DNA from: Bradyrhizobium erythrophlei
GTDB taxonomy: Bacteria > Pseudomonadota > Alphaproteobacteria > Rhizobiales > Xanthobacteraceae
Length of the DNA stretch: 64,000 nt
Direction: 5' to 3'
NCBI GenBank assembly: GCA_900129675.1
Contig: FSRD01000001.1
Location: 6,561,501 to 6,625,500 of the forward strand
How positions within the stretch are numbered: the stretch's first letter is position 1; the number at the start of each line of letters is the position of its first letter. The notes beneath the pieces were generated by a model. The model was not told where the DNA came from. It searched no databases and saw only the letters and a program-made list of their open reading frames with translations. Shown piece after piece: positions 24,377 through 32,388 of this stretch. The position numbers and the translations under genes were made by a program.

Positions 24377-25762
24377 TTGCACGGTCAGTGCATTGTCGGC
24401 TCGGGGTCGGCATCCGCTGGATTTCTGCCGTTGTCTCGGCAAATCCGATGGAGCGCCCAGACGCCACCGGTTGATAATCTCAATGCCTTCGATCCGGTCG
24501 AAGAGGACGAAGCCGACGCTGAGGCTGCCAGCACACCGCCGCCGCCCGCTTTCACGTTCGACCTTGCGCCCTATGCGTTCCCTGATCCGGCCTCGATCCC
24601 TCCGCGCGAATGGTTGTTTGGCAGGCACTACATCAGGGGCGCTGTAAGCGCGACCATCGGCGCGCCCGGGCGCCTCAAGAGCACCACCGTACTGACGGAA
24701 ATAGTCGGCATGGCGGTTGGCCGCGACCTGATGACCGGTGACGAACTTCGTTCCGGGCCGTTGCGGGCCGCATACCTCAACGGCGAGGAAGTTCAAGACG
24801 AGCTCGACCGCCGCGTCGCCGCCATATGCCAGCACTTTGGGATCAAGCCCGATGATTGCGGCGGGCGGTTGTGGGTGCGCTCGACCCGTGACAAGCCGAT
24901 CAGGGTTGCCGTCCGAGGCCCGCGGGGCGACGCGATGGTGCAGGGCGCCGTCGTCACCGCCCTCACGGACTGGTGCAATCAGCGCCAAATCGACGCTATC
25001 GGCATTGACCCCCTGATCAGTTTTCACGCGGTCCGCGAAGGCGACAACGGCGACATGGACCTGGTGTGCAAGGAGGCCTTCGGGGCCATTGCCGGCAAAA
25101 CCCGAGCCGTCGACCTGGTGCACCACCCGCGCAAACTGGCGCCCGGCGAAAGCAATGCCACCGTCGACGACGCGCGCGGCGCCTCCGCCGTGCTCGCCGC
25201 CGTTCGCTTGGCCAGGGTCTTCAATTTCATGAACACCGCCGAGGCCTCACAGCTCGGCATTGCCGAAGACGACCGCCGGCTCCACGTCAGGATTGAGAAC
25301 GGCAAGAACAATCCGGGGCCGATTGGCAAGGCTCATTGGGTATGCATAGAAGTTGAAAACTTAGCCAATGGCGATCAGGTCGCGTGCTCCAGTTCGTGGA
25401 CACCGCCAAACCCCTTCGATGGGGTGTCTGTAGACGACCTCAAACTGGTGCAAAAACTGGTGCAAACTGGAGCATTCAGGGCCGACAGCCGATCGCCAGA
25501 TTGGCTCGGATGGTGGATGGCCGAAAACCTCCCCATGCTCAACATCAAGACCCGCTATCGCGACCAGCCGCGCAACAAAGCCGAGGTAGCACGGCTCAAC
25601 TCGATCCTCAAAATATGGCTGAAAAACAATGCCTTGGAAATTGAAACCCGACACGACGATAAGCGCCGGCAACGAGATTTCTTTGTCGCCGGCCGGGCTG
25701 CCGAAACGCCCCACACCACCCGACCAGCCGATGACGATGATGACCAAATCAACCTGTTATGA
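24377..25762 (+). CDS. RepA-like AAA ATPase (replication helicase family)
   Basis: A 461-residue protein resembling the RepA/AAA_25 ATPases of plasmids, phages and satellites. The core starts around PPREWLFGRHYIRGAVSATI, followed by the P-loop region IGAPGRLKSTT at about 94-104. The residue before the lysine is Leu, not the usual Gly, a deviation that may affect nucleotide binding. A Walker-B-like IDAIGIDPLIS lies near 204-214 and LVHHPRK near 247; the C-terminus is charged and ends in DDDDDQINLL. The only start in frame is TTG at 24377; the first ~35 residues have weak coding character, so the 5' end may have been altered by loss of DNA next to attL. Confidence 0.75.
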   Translation: MHGQCIVGSGSASAGFLPLSRQIRWSAQTPPVDNLNAFDPVEEDEADAEAASTPPPPAFTFDLAPYAFPDPASIPPREWLFGRHYIRGAVSATIGAPGRLKSTTVLTEIVGMAVGRDLMTGDELRSGPLRAAYLNGEEVQDELDRRVAAICQHFGIKPDDCGGRLWVRSTRDKPIRVAVRGPRGDAMVQGAVVTALTDWCNQRQIDAIGIDPLISFHAVREGDNGDMDLVCKEAFGAIAGKTRAVDLVHHPRKLAPGESNATVDDARGASAVLAAVRLARVFNFMNTAEASQLGIAEDDRRLHVRIENGKNNPGPIGKAHWVCIEVENLANGDQVACSSSWTPPNPFDGVSVDDLKLVQKLVQTGAFRADSRSPDWLGWWMAENLPMLNIKTRYRDQPRNKAEVARLNSILKIWLKNNALEIETRHDDKRRQRDFFVAGRAAETPHTTRPADDDDDQINLL

Positions 25763-25773
25763 GCGGAGAAAAC

Positions 25774-25890
25774 AACTGGAGCGAAAGTGGAGCACAACTG
25801 GAGCACCAATTCGCTTTAAAGTCCGGTGTTTTGCTCCAGTGCTCCAGTTGCTCCACTCCCCTATAGGGGGAGTAACTGGAGTGGAGCAAC
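25774..25890. repeat. Cluster of ACTGGAGC direct and inverted repeats
   Basis: Two copies of AACTGGAGC (25774-25782, 25796-25804), two inverted copies GCTCCAGT (25833-25840, 25841-25848) and a perfect 13-bp inverted repeat GTTGCTCCACTCC / GGAGTGGAGCAAC (25847-25859, 25878-25890) around an almost palindromic ACTCCCCTATAGGGGGAGT. It lies just after the RepA-like gene and before the resolvase. It may be a res site, an iteron cluster or a transcription terminator. Confidence 0.65.
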
Positions 25891-26190
25891 GGACCGCCGC
25901 CGGAAAACACTGGAAACCGCGACCGCACGAAAACCAACGCGACAGAAAAATTGCGAGCCGCGATCAAGCCGCGATCGAGCCAATTTGCGCACAACCGCCA
26001 CACGGTGTGGCAGTTGCCCATATCGCTGGCGCCGCGCGGTGCGAGATCATGCGCGCCGAAAATGAAGCGCCTTGCCGCTATTCCGCTTGCGGCATTGTGA
26101 AACTTAGGAGTTTTGCAACAAAAGGCTGGACAAGCAAAATCAGTGTGTTACGGTTTGCAAAACTTACTTGTGAAATAGTGGAGCATGCAA

Positions 26191-26745
26191 ATGGCAATAC
26201 TTGGCTACGCGAGAGTTTCCACCCAAGATCAGCACCTCACCGGCCAACTGGAAGCCCTCCAGGCTGCCGGCGCCACCACGATCTACCGCGAGAAGATCAG
26301 CGGCGCCCGGGCTGATCGGCCGCAGTTGGCGAAGTTGATGGCCTCGCTCAAGGCGGGTGACGTGGTGACGGTCACCAAGCTTGACCGGCTCGGCCGCTCG
26401 ACGCGGGAACTGCTCGATCTGATCGAGCGGATCAGCAAGGCCGGCGCGGCATTCCGCTCGCTCGGCGATCCGTTGTGGGACACGTCCAGCTCGCAGGGTC
26501 GGTTACTCTCGACGTTGCTGGCGGCTATTGCCGAGTTTGAGCGCGATCTGATCCGCGAGCGCACCGGAGATGGCCGGAAGCGCGCCATGGCGAAGGGCGT
26601 GAAGTTCGGGCGCAAGCCGAAGTTGTCAGACTTCCAGCGCCAAGAGGCAATCAGGCGCCGCGCCGCTGGCGAGACCTTGGGCGAGATCGCCAAGAGCTAT
26701 GCCGTCGACGTCAGCATGATCTCGCGGCTGGGCGGTGCATCATGA
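26191..26745 (+). CDS. Serine recombinase, resolvase/invertase family
   Basis: 184 residues with the resolvase catalytic domain. The active serine is in GYARVST near residue 9; YREKISGARADRP, KLDRLGRSTRELL and the long helix (LLAAIAEFERDLIRERTGDG) follow, and a C-terminal helix-turn-helix domain (GETLGEIAKSYAVDVSMISR) completes it. The ATG at 26191 has GGAG seven bases upstream and is preferred to the ATG at 26185. The small size fits dimer resolution or inversion, not large-serine integration. Resolvase, RepA-like gene and repeats suggest that the excised element can exist as a replicating circle. Confidence 0.93.
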   Translation: MAILGYARVSTQDQHLTGQLEALQAAGATTIYREKISGARADRPQLAKLMASLKAGDVVTVTKLDRLGRSTRELLDLIERISKAGAAFRSLGDPLWDTSSSQGRLLSTLLAAIAEFERDLIRERTGDGRKRAMAKGVKFGRKPKLSDFQRQEAIRRRAAGETLGEIAKSYAVDVSMISRLGGAS

Positions 26746-26792
26746 CCCCGACCAAGCTCGCGCGCAGCGGAGTTGAATGCTTGCTTATCCCT

Positions 26793-26806
26793 TTGACCTA
26801 GATCAA
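26793..26806. promoter_or_regulatory. FNR/FixK-type box (TTGACCTAGATCAA)
   Basis: The sequence fits the palindromic TTG-N8-CAA consensus recognised by FixK/FNR-type regulators in rhizobia. It is 36 bp upstream of the ATG of the 58-aa gene. A chance occurrence is possible; no other copy was noticed. Confidence 0.35.
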
Positions 26807-26841
26807 CGCCGCGCTCCTGTTCTGGCGCCGGCCTATTCCGT

Positions 26842-27018
26842 ATGACGGATATTGATGCAGCCTGGTTTAAAGCTCTGGCAGAGCGCTACCTCGACGAAGC
26901 CGCGGCATGCGATCAGATGGCGCGAGCAACCGACCTGAGCAAAGTGGAATGGCTGCGGCTTGCCGCGGAATGGACAAGGCTGGCGACCGAGGCCGACGCC
27001 AGGTCACGGCCCAATTAA
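26842..27018 (+). CDS. Small helical protein (58 aa)
   Basis: MTDIDAAWFKALAERYLDEA onward, continuing DQMARATDLSKVEWLRLAAE and WTRLATEADARSRPN. It consists of amphipathic helices with conserved tryptophans, typical of a small real protein. The ATG has no strong ribosome-binding site but is 36 bp after a FixK-like box. I do not recognise a family. Confidence 0.5.
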   Translation: MTDIDAAWFKALAERYLDEAAACDQMARATDLSKVEWLRLAAEWTRLATEADARSRPN

Positions 27019-27125
27019 CGCGCGCAGCCTTGGCCTGCAATGACGGTCATCCGTGGCCGCGATCTTCTCCACTGTGCGGCCGGACACGCCCAGCGCGGTC
27101 GTGCGATTGCATTTACAGAGCACAG

Positions 27126-27198
27126 GGCATCCCGACGGCGAAGGGGCAACGGCCAATGGTCGGCGGTGCAGGTTGCGCGGGTGCTGGAGCGCATTTAA
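27126..27198 (+). pseudogene. Frameshifted C-terminal scrap of a serine recombinase
   Basis: GIPTAKG is followed, after one extra base, by NGQWSAVQVARVLERI and a stop. This GIPTA(K/Q)G...W...QV..VLERI pattern is the typical end of larger resolvase-family recombinases. Nothing else of the gene is left nearby except a few weakly related codons upstream. Confidence 0.45.
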
Positions 27199-27231
27199 GC
27201 TTCTTTGGGGGCACATAGGCCATGGCTGCAG

Positions 27232-27798
27232 ATGGGGGCAAATTTGGAAATCGTCGGGGGCTTCTTTTTAGCCGGACTGTTGTTGTGGTGGATCATCAAG
27301 TCCGACATGAAGCAGATGGCATTTCAAGAGAGGATGCGGGCGGAGAATGCCAAGCGCGACGCTCGAGCTAAGCAAGATCGCAATGAAGCCCTTGCCATTC
27401 ACAGGAGCGGCCGGGCTTATGCAGTTCGTCGGGATAGGCACCTACAGTGGCTGCGAGATCAGTGCGCGAAGGCGCAGGATTCTCGTGCGCTTATACCAGT
27501 CGCAACGGTAGCCAATCTGTTTGGTTGGGAGGGCATCCGAAACTTCGATGGTGAGGTTGAATACCGCGAATACTACGGAATGGTCTGCGCCGGTAATGAG
27601 GTTTATGCCTCCTCCAATGAGGAGAAACCGTTTCCAGAGCAGTCGACTGGCGCCTTTCGAGCGTCGGATTTAGTCTCATGGATCGAAACGACGCGTGCCG
27701 CCTGCGACGTTGGAAACGAGGATTGGCTTGGCAAGAATTGGAACAGCGTCGATTGGGATGCCGAGCGGAGCTACGATGAATGGCTCATTAAACAATGA
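27232..27798 (+). CDS. Membrane-anchored hypothetical protein (188 aa)
   Basis: One membrane segment near the N-terminus (IVGGFFLAGLLLWWIIKSDM) is followed by a charged helix (FQERMRAENAKRDARAKQDR) and a soluble C-terminal domain with many tryptophans and the motifs WLRDQCAKAQ, EYYGMVCAGNEVY and WDAERSYDEWL. The ATG at 27232 is annotated; a TTG 12 bp later has a better placed GGGGG (5 bases). Function unknown. The DNA after it up to 28354 is gene-free and repeat-rich. Confidence 0.6.
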   Translation: MGANLEIVGGFFLAGLLLWWIIKSDMKQMAFQERMRAENAKRDARAKQDRNEALAIHRSGRAYAVRRDRHLQWLRDQCAKAQDSRALIPVATVANLFGWEGIRNFDGEVEYREYYGMVCAGNEVYASSNEEKPFPEQSTGAFRASDLVSWIETTRAACDVGNEDWLGKNWNSVDWDAERSYDEWLIKQ

Positions 27799-28048
27799 TG
27801 GCGCGGCAGCCACGCGCGCTGCTGAAAGCTGAAACGTCGCGCGCTCATTGACAGAGTTTCTGTTTCTGTCGGAAATCGCTTGCAACGGCCTTCGCAGCCT
27901 CGCCGGTGCGTTTCGCGCCGTGTCGGGTATCTCACAGCGTCCAACCCGTTTTATCGCATGGGCGCGCCCGACTGCCACGGCGCGCAAACGAATAGAAGCG
28001 AAAGTAGGCGAAGCACCGCTCGGCATCACACGGCATCGCCGATTTTAT

Positions 28049-28326
28049 TTTCCGAAATTAGTTTCCGAAATTAAATTCGCTCGCGCGCAAAATCTTTGTC
28101 GCCCCGATCACGGGCCGAGGCCTTGCGGAATTGCACGACTCACACGATCTTTGAAGGAAATCAGAATCAAATTGTGGAAATCAGAATTCAATTTTCATTC
28201 GTTCTGACGGGGTCCTGGCGGCCACCAGACGAATTCTCCACAGCATCGCGCTTGAAGGGGTCCTGGCGGCCACCGAGCGTTTAAACCGCACCTGATGGGG
28301 TCCTGACGGCCACCGGGTTATCCACG
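28049..28326. other. Repeat-rich non-coding region: candidate origin or packaging site
   Basis: In the ~550-bp gene-free stretch before the terminase genes I see: a tandem TTTCCGAAATTA (28049-28060, 28062-28073) and GGAAATCAGAAT(C/T)(A/C)AATT (28156-28173, 28176-28193) in AT-rich DNA; three 18-bp direct repeats GGGGTCCTG(G/A)CGGCCACC (28209-28226, 28257-28274, 28297-28314); and two DnaA-box-like 9-mers, TTCTCCACA (28234-28242) and TTATCCACG (28318-28326). AT-rich repeats, iterons and DnaA boxes together resemble a plasmid or phage origin for the RepA-like protein. The position just upstream of the small terminase also fits a pac or cos site. Confidence 0.6.
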
Positions 28327-28354
28327 AAACCGGCATTTAGCTGGCGGAGACCCC

Positions 28355-28756
28355 GTGACCTCGACCACGCAATCATCTCAACCTGTGCAAAATGGCGGCG
28401 CCCGCCCTGGTGCTGGCCGCCCGGCTGGTTCCCGGTCGGTTCGCGTGGTCATGCGCGAGAAACTGATCGCGGCTTACGTTGATGCCCTCGGCGGCAGTGC
28501 TCGCGTGGGCCCGATCGTGATGCAGGACATCGAGCGCGCCGTCGACTTGGTCCTGCTCGCCCGGGAGATGCGCACCAGTGTGCGCCAAGGCTCTGCGAAG
28601 GTGTCCGATTTGACGCGGCTCGAGGGCGCGGCCGATCGGGCGGTGCGGCGCCTCAACCTTCCGGCACCTGGCAGTGCCGCGCCGGTTTTGGACCTGCACG
28701 ACCATGTAGCCAGGCGCGCGGCCGAGCGCGCCAATCCGCCAACGGAGGGTGACTGA
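28355..28756 (+). CDS. Terminase small-subunit-like protein
   Basis: 133 residues. The N-terminus QNGGARPGAGRPAGSRSVRV matches the GGARPGAGRP DNA-binding motif found in small terminase and related phage proteins; the rest is helical (IERAVDLVLLAREMRTSVRQ). GTG start at 28355, GGAGA upstream. The gene is 2 bp from the large terminase gene and directly follows the triple 18-bp repeats, which may be its binding sites. Assignment rests on motif and position. Confidence 0.6.
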   Translation: MTSTTQSSQPVQNGGARPGAGRPAGSRSVRVVMREKLIAAYVDALGGSARVGPIVMQDIERAVDLVLLAREMRTSVRQGSAKVSDLTRLEGAADRAVRRLNLPAPGSAAPVLDLHDHVARRAAERANPPTEGD

Positions 28757-28758
28757 AG

Positions 28759-30261
28759 ATGGCCGCGGCTCACTCCAAAGCTAGACGAGCCGATCAAGAA
28801 CAAAGGCCGCCTATGGTCGAAGCCGCCGCGGTCCTTTCGATCATCGATGTTTGCCAAGATCCCGACCTGTTCGGGCCCTGGTTCAAAGGGCAGAGCTGGG
28901 CGGCCTGGTTCGTCTTCCTTCGCGTCATGTTTGGGTTGCCTCTCGACGAGGCTGGGCTGCAATTGTTTCAGGCGTGCACCGGTCGCAGCGCGCCGTCGCC
29001 TTCGGGTTATCTCGAGGCGTCGCTGATCATCGGCAGGCGCGGCGGCAAGAGTCTAATTCTGGCTCTGATCGCAACTTATTTGGCCTGTTTTTTCGATTGG
29101 AGACCGTTTCTCACCGGCGGCGAGCGTGGCACGATCATGGTGATTGCGGCCGATCGGCGCCAGGCGACGGTCATCTTCAGATATCTGCGGGAGATGCTCG
29201 GCATCCCGCTGCTCGCGGGAATGATCCAGCGTGAGACAGCCGACACGCTCGAGTTAAACAACGGCGTCACCATCGAGATTCAGACGGCGAGTTTCCGGAC
29301 GATCAGAGGACGCACCGTTGTCGCCGCGCTGGCCGATGAGTTGGCTTTTTGGATGAGTGACGACTCGGCAAATCCCGACGTCGAGATCCTCGGCGCGATC
29401 AAGCCGGCGATGGCGACCATTCCGAAGGCGCTGATGTTGAAGGCGAGCAGCCCTTACGCCAGAAGGGGCGCGTTGTGGGCCGATTACCGGAAGCACTACG
29501 CCAAAGACGAAAGCACGACGCTGGTATGGGTGGCCAGCACGAGGCGTATGAATCCATGCGTGCCTCAGAGTTTCATTGACGCGGCCTATGAGGACGATCC
29601 TGCGAGTGCAGCGGCGGAATACGACGCGCAATTTCGAACCGACGTTGAAGGCTACGTCACCCGCGAGGCCATCGAGGCGGTGACGAGTGTGGGCGTGTTC
29701 GAACGGCCCTTTATCACAGGGCAGAAATATTTCGCGTTTTGCGATCCGAGCGGCGGTGCAGCGGATTCAATGACGCTCGCGATCGGGCATTTGGAGCGCG
29801 GGAAGATCGAATCGGACAAGACGGCGGCTGTCGACGCGATCCGCGAGCGGCGCGCGCCGTTTTCGCCGGAAAACGTGGTCGACGAGTTTGTCCAGTTGCT
29901 CCAGATTTACAAAATCACAGCCGTGACCGGCGATAGATATGGCAGCAATTGGGTTTCGGAGCGTTTTCGCATACATGGCGTTAGGTACGAGCCCGCCGAG
30001 AAACCGAAGAGCGATCTCTACAAGGACGTGCTGCCGGCAATCAATTCGGGGCAGGTGGATTTTCTCGATCACCCGCGCATGACGGCGCAATTTTGCTCGC
30101 TGGAGCGGCGCACGGCGCGCGGCGGCAGAGATTCGATCGATCACCCGCCGCACGGAAGAGACGATATTGCAAACGCAGTTGCGGGCCTTTGCTGCCTGAT
30201 CCGCGCCGACAGCAACGCTACGAAAACCCGCTTTATCCACCTCGATTACATGGGGAGATGA
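28759..30261 (+). CDS. Phage terminase large subunit (TerL)
   Basis: A 500-residue DNA-packaging ATPase and nuclease. The Walker-A-like IGRRGGKS lies near 90-97, Walker B with the catalytic acid in VVAALADELAFW near 185-196, the coupling and linker region beyond, and the RNase-H-like nuclease with FAFCDPSGG near 325-333, GDRYGSNWV near 391 and a C-terminal HGRDDIANA. All three nuclease acids appear present. The protein seems intact. It packages DNA into a procapsid through a portal, but no portal or capsid gene follows it here, so it would have to use foreign particles or be a relic. Confidence 0.93.
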   Translation: MAAAHSKARRADQEQRPPMVEAAAVLSIIDVCQDPDLFGPWFKGQSWAAWFVFLRVMFGLPLDEAGLQLFQACTGRSAPSPSGYLEASLIIGRRGGKSLILALIATYLACFFDWRPFLTGGERGTIMVIAADRRQATVIFRYLREMLGIPLLAGMIQRETADTLELNNGVTIEIQTASFRTIRGRTVVAALADELAFWMSDDSANPDVEILGAIKPAMATIPKALMLKASSPYARRGALWADYRKHYAKDESTTLVWVASTRRMNPCVPQSFIDAAYEDDPASAAAEYDAQFRTDVEGYVTREAIEAVTSVGVFERPFITGQKYFAFCDPSGGAADSMTLAIGHLERGKIESDKTAAVDAIRERRAPFSPENVVDEFVQLLQIYKITAVTGDRYGSNWVSERFRIHGVRYEPAEKPKSDLYKDVLPAINSGQVDFLDHPRMTAQFCSLERRTARGGRDSIDHPPHGRDDIANAVAGLCCLIRADSNATKTRFIHLDYMGR

Positions 30262-30264
30262 AAA

Positions 30265-30660
30265 ATGAAAACCGTTTCCGAAATGTCTGAGACCGAAAAA
30301 GCCGCGAAGCTCGCCGACGGGCTGAAGGTCGCAGCGCAAAGGGCCCGCCTGGTCGATCTCGATTGGCTGAAGCTCATCGATACGAGCAAGGTCACGCTGG
30401 AGGAAGGCCCGTATGGCGTAACCGTGAAGGGCGCGGACGAGGTGATGGCCTCGCTCAAGATGGAAAAGCCGTTTCTGTTCGGCAAGCATGCTCGTGATAT
30501 GTCCGAAGCCGAAATGGCCGCATGGTGGAAAGATCACGCGCGGAAATTCCCTGACGGCGGACCACCGCGCGCGCCGATGCCGACGGATCGTCATATGCGC
30601 GATATGTCGGAAAACGAGCGCCAGGAATGGTTGCGCGAATATAGTCGGAGGATCGGATGA
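30265..30660 (+). CDS. Hypothetical protein with repeated MSExE helical units (131 aa)
   Basis: A soluble protein starting MKTVSEMSETEKAAKLADGL. A short unit recurs three times: EMSETEKAAKL, RDMSEAEMAAWW and RDMSENERQEWL, each followed by basic and helical residues. The repeats suggest a binding scaffold. It starts 3 bp after the TerL stop, with GGGGAG upstream, and its stop overlaps the next start (ATGA), so the genes are co-translated. No family recognised. Confidence 0.6.
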   Translation: MKTVSEMSETEKAAKLADGLKVAAQRARLVDLDWLKLIDTSKVTLEEGPYGVTVKGADEVMASLKMEKPFLFGKHARDMSEAEMAAWWKDHARKFPDGGPPRAPMPTDRHMRDMSENERQEWLREYSRRIG

Positions 30661-30848
30661 TCGAAACGCAGCAGCAGCAGCAATACAGCCTTCACCTGAC
30701 CGGCCATTTTTACTGGTACGACCACACCAAGTCGGGCCTGTCTTACGAGTTTGAAGAAGGCGCTGTCGTCACCGACGCTAACGCCATCGCGCGGCTGGAA
30801 GAATTCGGCGCGCCGGTCGAGCGGATCTTCCTTAACCCCCAACATTAG
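30657..30848 (+). CDS. Small hypothetical phage-type protein (63 aa)
   Basis: MIETQQQQQYSLHLTGHFYW then YDHTKSGLSYEFEEGAVVTD and ANAIARLEEFGAPVERIFL: after a glutamine run this looks like a small beta-rich fold. The start overlaps the stop of the preceding gene (ATGA). It may be part of a head or connector protein set, but I recognise no family. Confidence 0.55.
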   Translation: MIETQQQQQYSLHLTGHFYWYDHTKSGLSYEFEEGAVVTDANAIARLEEFGAPVERIFLNPQH

Positions 30849-30861
30849 GAGCGCACAGCAA

Positions 30862-31230
30862 GTGGATTCGTCATATCAAAACAATCTCACGGCAACCGCT
30901 GGCGGCCTCCAGCTCGGCGCGACGCCGATCACCCGCACCTATTCTCGGTTCACTACCGTTGTCACCGCTGGCGACAGCGCGGTGCTGCCTCCCGCGGGCC
31001 CTGGCCTGGAATACATCGTAAAGAACGCCCATGCGACCAACTCCATGAACATTTTCCCAGCCGCGGTAACTCAAGGAGGTTTTCGCGGCGACGGGCCGAA
31101 TATCCCCGCCGGCGACTCGATCAACGCGCTCGCGGCCAACGCCGCATTCGCGCTTGCGGCCGGCAAGGCCGTGCGGTTCTTCTGCGTGGCTAACAACGGC
31201 ATTTGGGACACGCTCCCGACCATTCCGTGA
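30862..31230 (+). CDS. Phage-type beta-rich structural-like protein (122 aa)
   Basis: VDSSYQNNLTATAGGLQLGA and then TPITRTYSRFTTVVTAGDSA and LPPAGPGLEYIVKNAHATNS: a beta-strand-rich protein of the kind common in phage genomes downstream of terminase (TAGG.Q..ATPIT..., GDS..LP, N.FPA, AAGKAVRF.C). The GTG start has GGAG ten bases upstream. It could be a decoration or fibre-related protein. Not proven to be a virion component. Confidence 0.55.
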   Translation: MDSSYQNNLTATAGGLQLGATPITRTYSRFTTVVTAGDSAVLPPAGPGLEYIVKNAHATNSMNIFPAAVTQGGFRGDGPNIPAGDSINALAANAAFALAAGKAVRFFCVANNGIWDTLPTIP

Positions 31231-31259
31231 TGAGCGGTGATCCCGAAAGGAAAGACCCA

Positions 31260-31895
31260 ATGAAAACCCAAACCCCCGAAGATACCGTCGCCGCAGCCGA
31301 GGCAGCCGTGGCCGACTGGCGCGCCGAGCTTGCTCAGATCGATGCATCGATCGCGGCCGCAAAAGACACCATCAGGATCGCCAAGCAACAGCGCGAGCAA
31401 AATACCTTCTTGGCGTCGACAGCCGACGCGCGTGCGATGGGCATAGTCGAGAAAGCGAAAGAACAGCAGCACGAGGCCGAGCAGCGCCTGGCGGATCTTG
31501 TCAATCAGCGCTGGCCTGCGGCATGGCGGTCGCTTCAAGCGGCAGAGCAGGCGGAGGCGAATGCGAAGCGCGCGGCCGCAAGACCGCACATCGAGGCGGT
31601 GAAGCGCGAGGTCATAGCGGCGGATGTGCGGATAGATAAGAGGAACGCCGAAAACGCAGCGGATGTTGAACTTCGCAAGCGACTTATGCTCGAGCTGCAG
31701 TCGTATGATACGGGCGACAGTGGCATGGTGAGCCGGCTCGAAGCTTCCGTGGGTTTGCAGCGGATCGCCAACGCGATGCCGCTAAGCCTGCGAGCGTTGC
31801 CTGCGCCGACAGCAAAACACGTCATCCCGCTCGCCGAGTCGGACGGGCAATATTTGAATCTGCCGCCGGAGCCCGAGAAGGAGAAGGCGGCATGA
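31260..31895 (+). CDS. Coiled-coil hypothetical protein (211 aa)
   Basis: The sequence is dominated by alanine and glutamate helices from about 8 to 160 (VAAAEAAVADWRAELAQIDA; EKAKEQQHEAEQRLADLVNQ), with a short C-terminal segment LPLSLRALPAPTAKHVI. The length and heptad pattern resemble scaffold-type proteins, but no capsid gene follows. GGAAAG precedes the ATG at 31260. It ends in an ATGA overlap with the next small frame. Confidence 0.6.
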   Translation: MKTQTPEDTVAAAEAAVADWRAELAQIDASIAAAKDTIRIAKQQREQNTFLASTADARAMGIVEKAKEQQHEAEQRLADLVNQRWPAAWRSLQAAEQAEANAKRAAARPHIEAVKREVIAADVRIDKRNAENAADVELRKRLMLELQSYDTGDSGMVSRLEASVGLQRIANAMPLSLRALPAPTAKHVIPLAESDGQYLNLPPEPEKEKAA

Positions 31896-32017
31896 TGATG
31901 CGAGAATCCCGGCCGCTGACCGCAGTCTCGTTTTTCTGGATGGCGAGAATGCGCCCGCGGTCGGGTAGTCGCGGCGGCCGGTTACTCCTGCTAGCCGCCG
32001 CGACGTTTTCCAAATGA
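31892..32017 (+). CDS. Possible small coupled peptide (41 aa)
   Basis: Three methionines then RESRPLTAVSFFWMARMRPR and GRLLLLAAATFSK. It starts in an ATGA overlap with the preceding gene and ends in an ATGA overlap with the next, filling the gap exactly. Arginine-rich with a short hydrophobic stretch. Coupling at both ends argues for translation, though the peptide itself may only be a leader. Confidence 0.35.
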   Translation: MMMRESRPLTAVSFFWMARMRPRSGSRGGRLLLLAAATFSK

Positions 32018-32388
32018 GGGAATATATGGGCGAGCACCAATATCGAGCACGCCGCGAGCGCCAAATTGGCGAGGAAATCGCCACGGAGCTGGCCAAGGCG
32101 TCGGGGTTGGCAATGCTGCCGCCGGAAGCGTCGACGGAAAACCAAACCGTCGTTGAAGAGATATTCACTCGTGTATTCGATCAGTATCAGATCAATGAAG
32201 CCGAAGGCGACCGCATTCTAGAGCATACGTGGAAGGCGCTCGCGCGATTGAAATTCGCCGAACGCAATCGCCAGCTCGACGCCGCGACGCGGCAAGAGAA
32301 AACATATGTTGACGAAGGATCTCATCCACTGGTCGAAGGAACCGCTGCGGGAAATCCACAGCGTTCGCCAGACGATGCTGCATCGTAA
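32014..32388 (+). CDS. Hypothetical acidic helical protein (124 aa)
   Basis: MREYMGEHQYRARRERQIGE onward, with EIFTRVFDQYQINEAEGDRI and WKALARLKFAERNRQLDAAT. The first ATG overlaps the previous stop; an ATG at 32026 has GAGGG six bases upstream and may be the stronger start. Its 3' end overlaps the next gene by 83 bp. No known domain. Confidence 0.5.
   Translation: MREYMGEHQYRARRERQIGEEIATELAKASGLAMLPPEASTENQTVVEEIFTRVFDQYQINEAEGDRILEHTWKALARLKFAERNRQLDAATRQEKTYVDEGSHPLVEGTAAGNPQRSPDDAAS

Noticed and set aside
28209..28314. Three spaced 18-bp repeats considered as a CRISPR array
   Set aside because: Only three copies, spacers of 30 and 22 bp, no cas genes and no leader; position and neighbours fit an origin or packaging site better.
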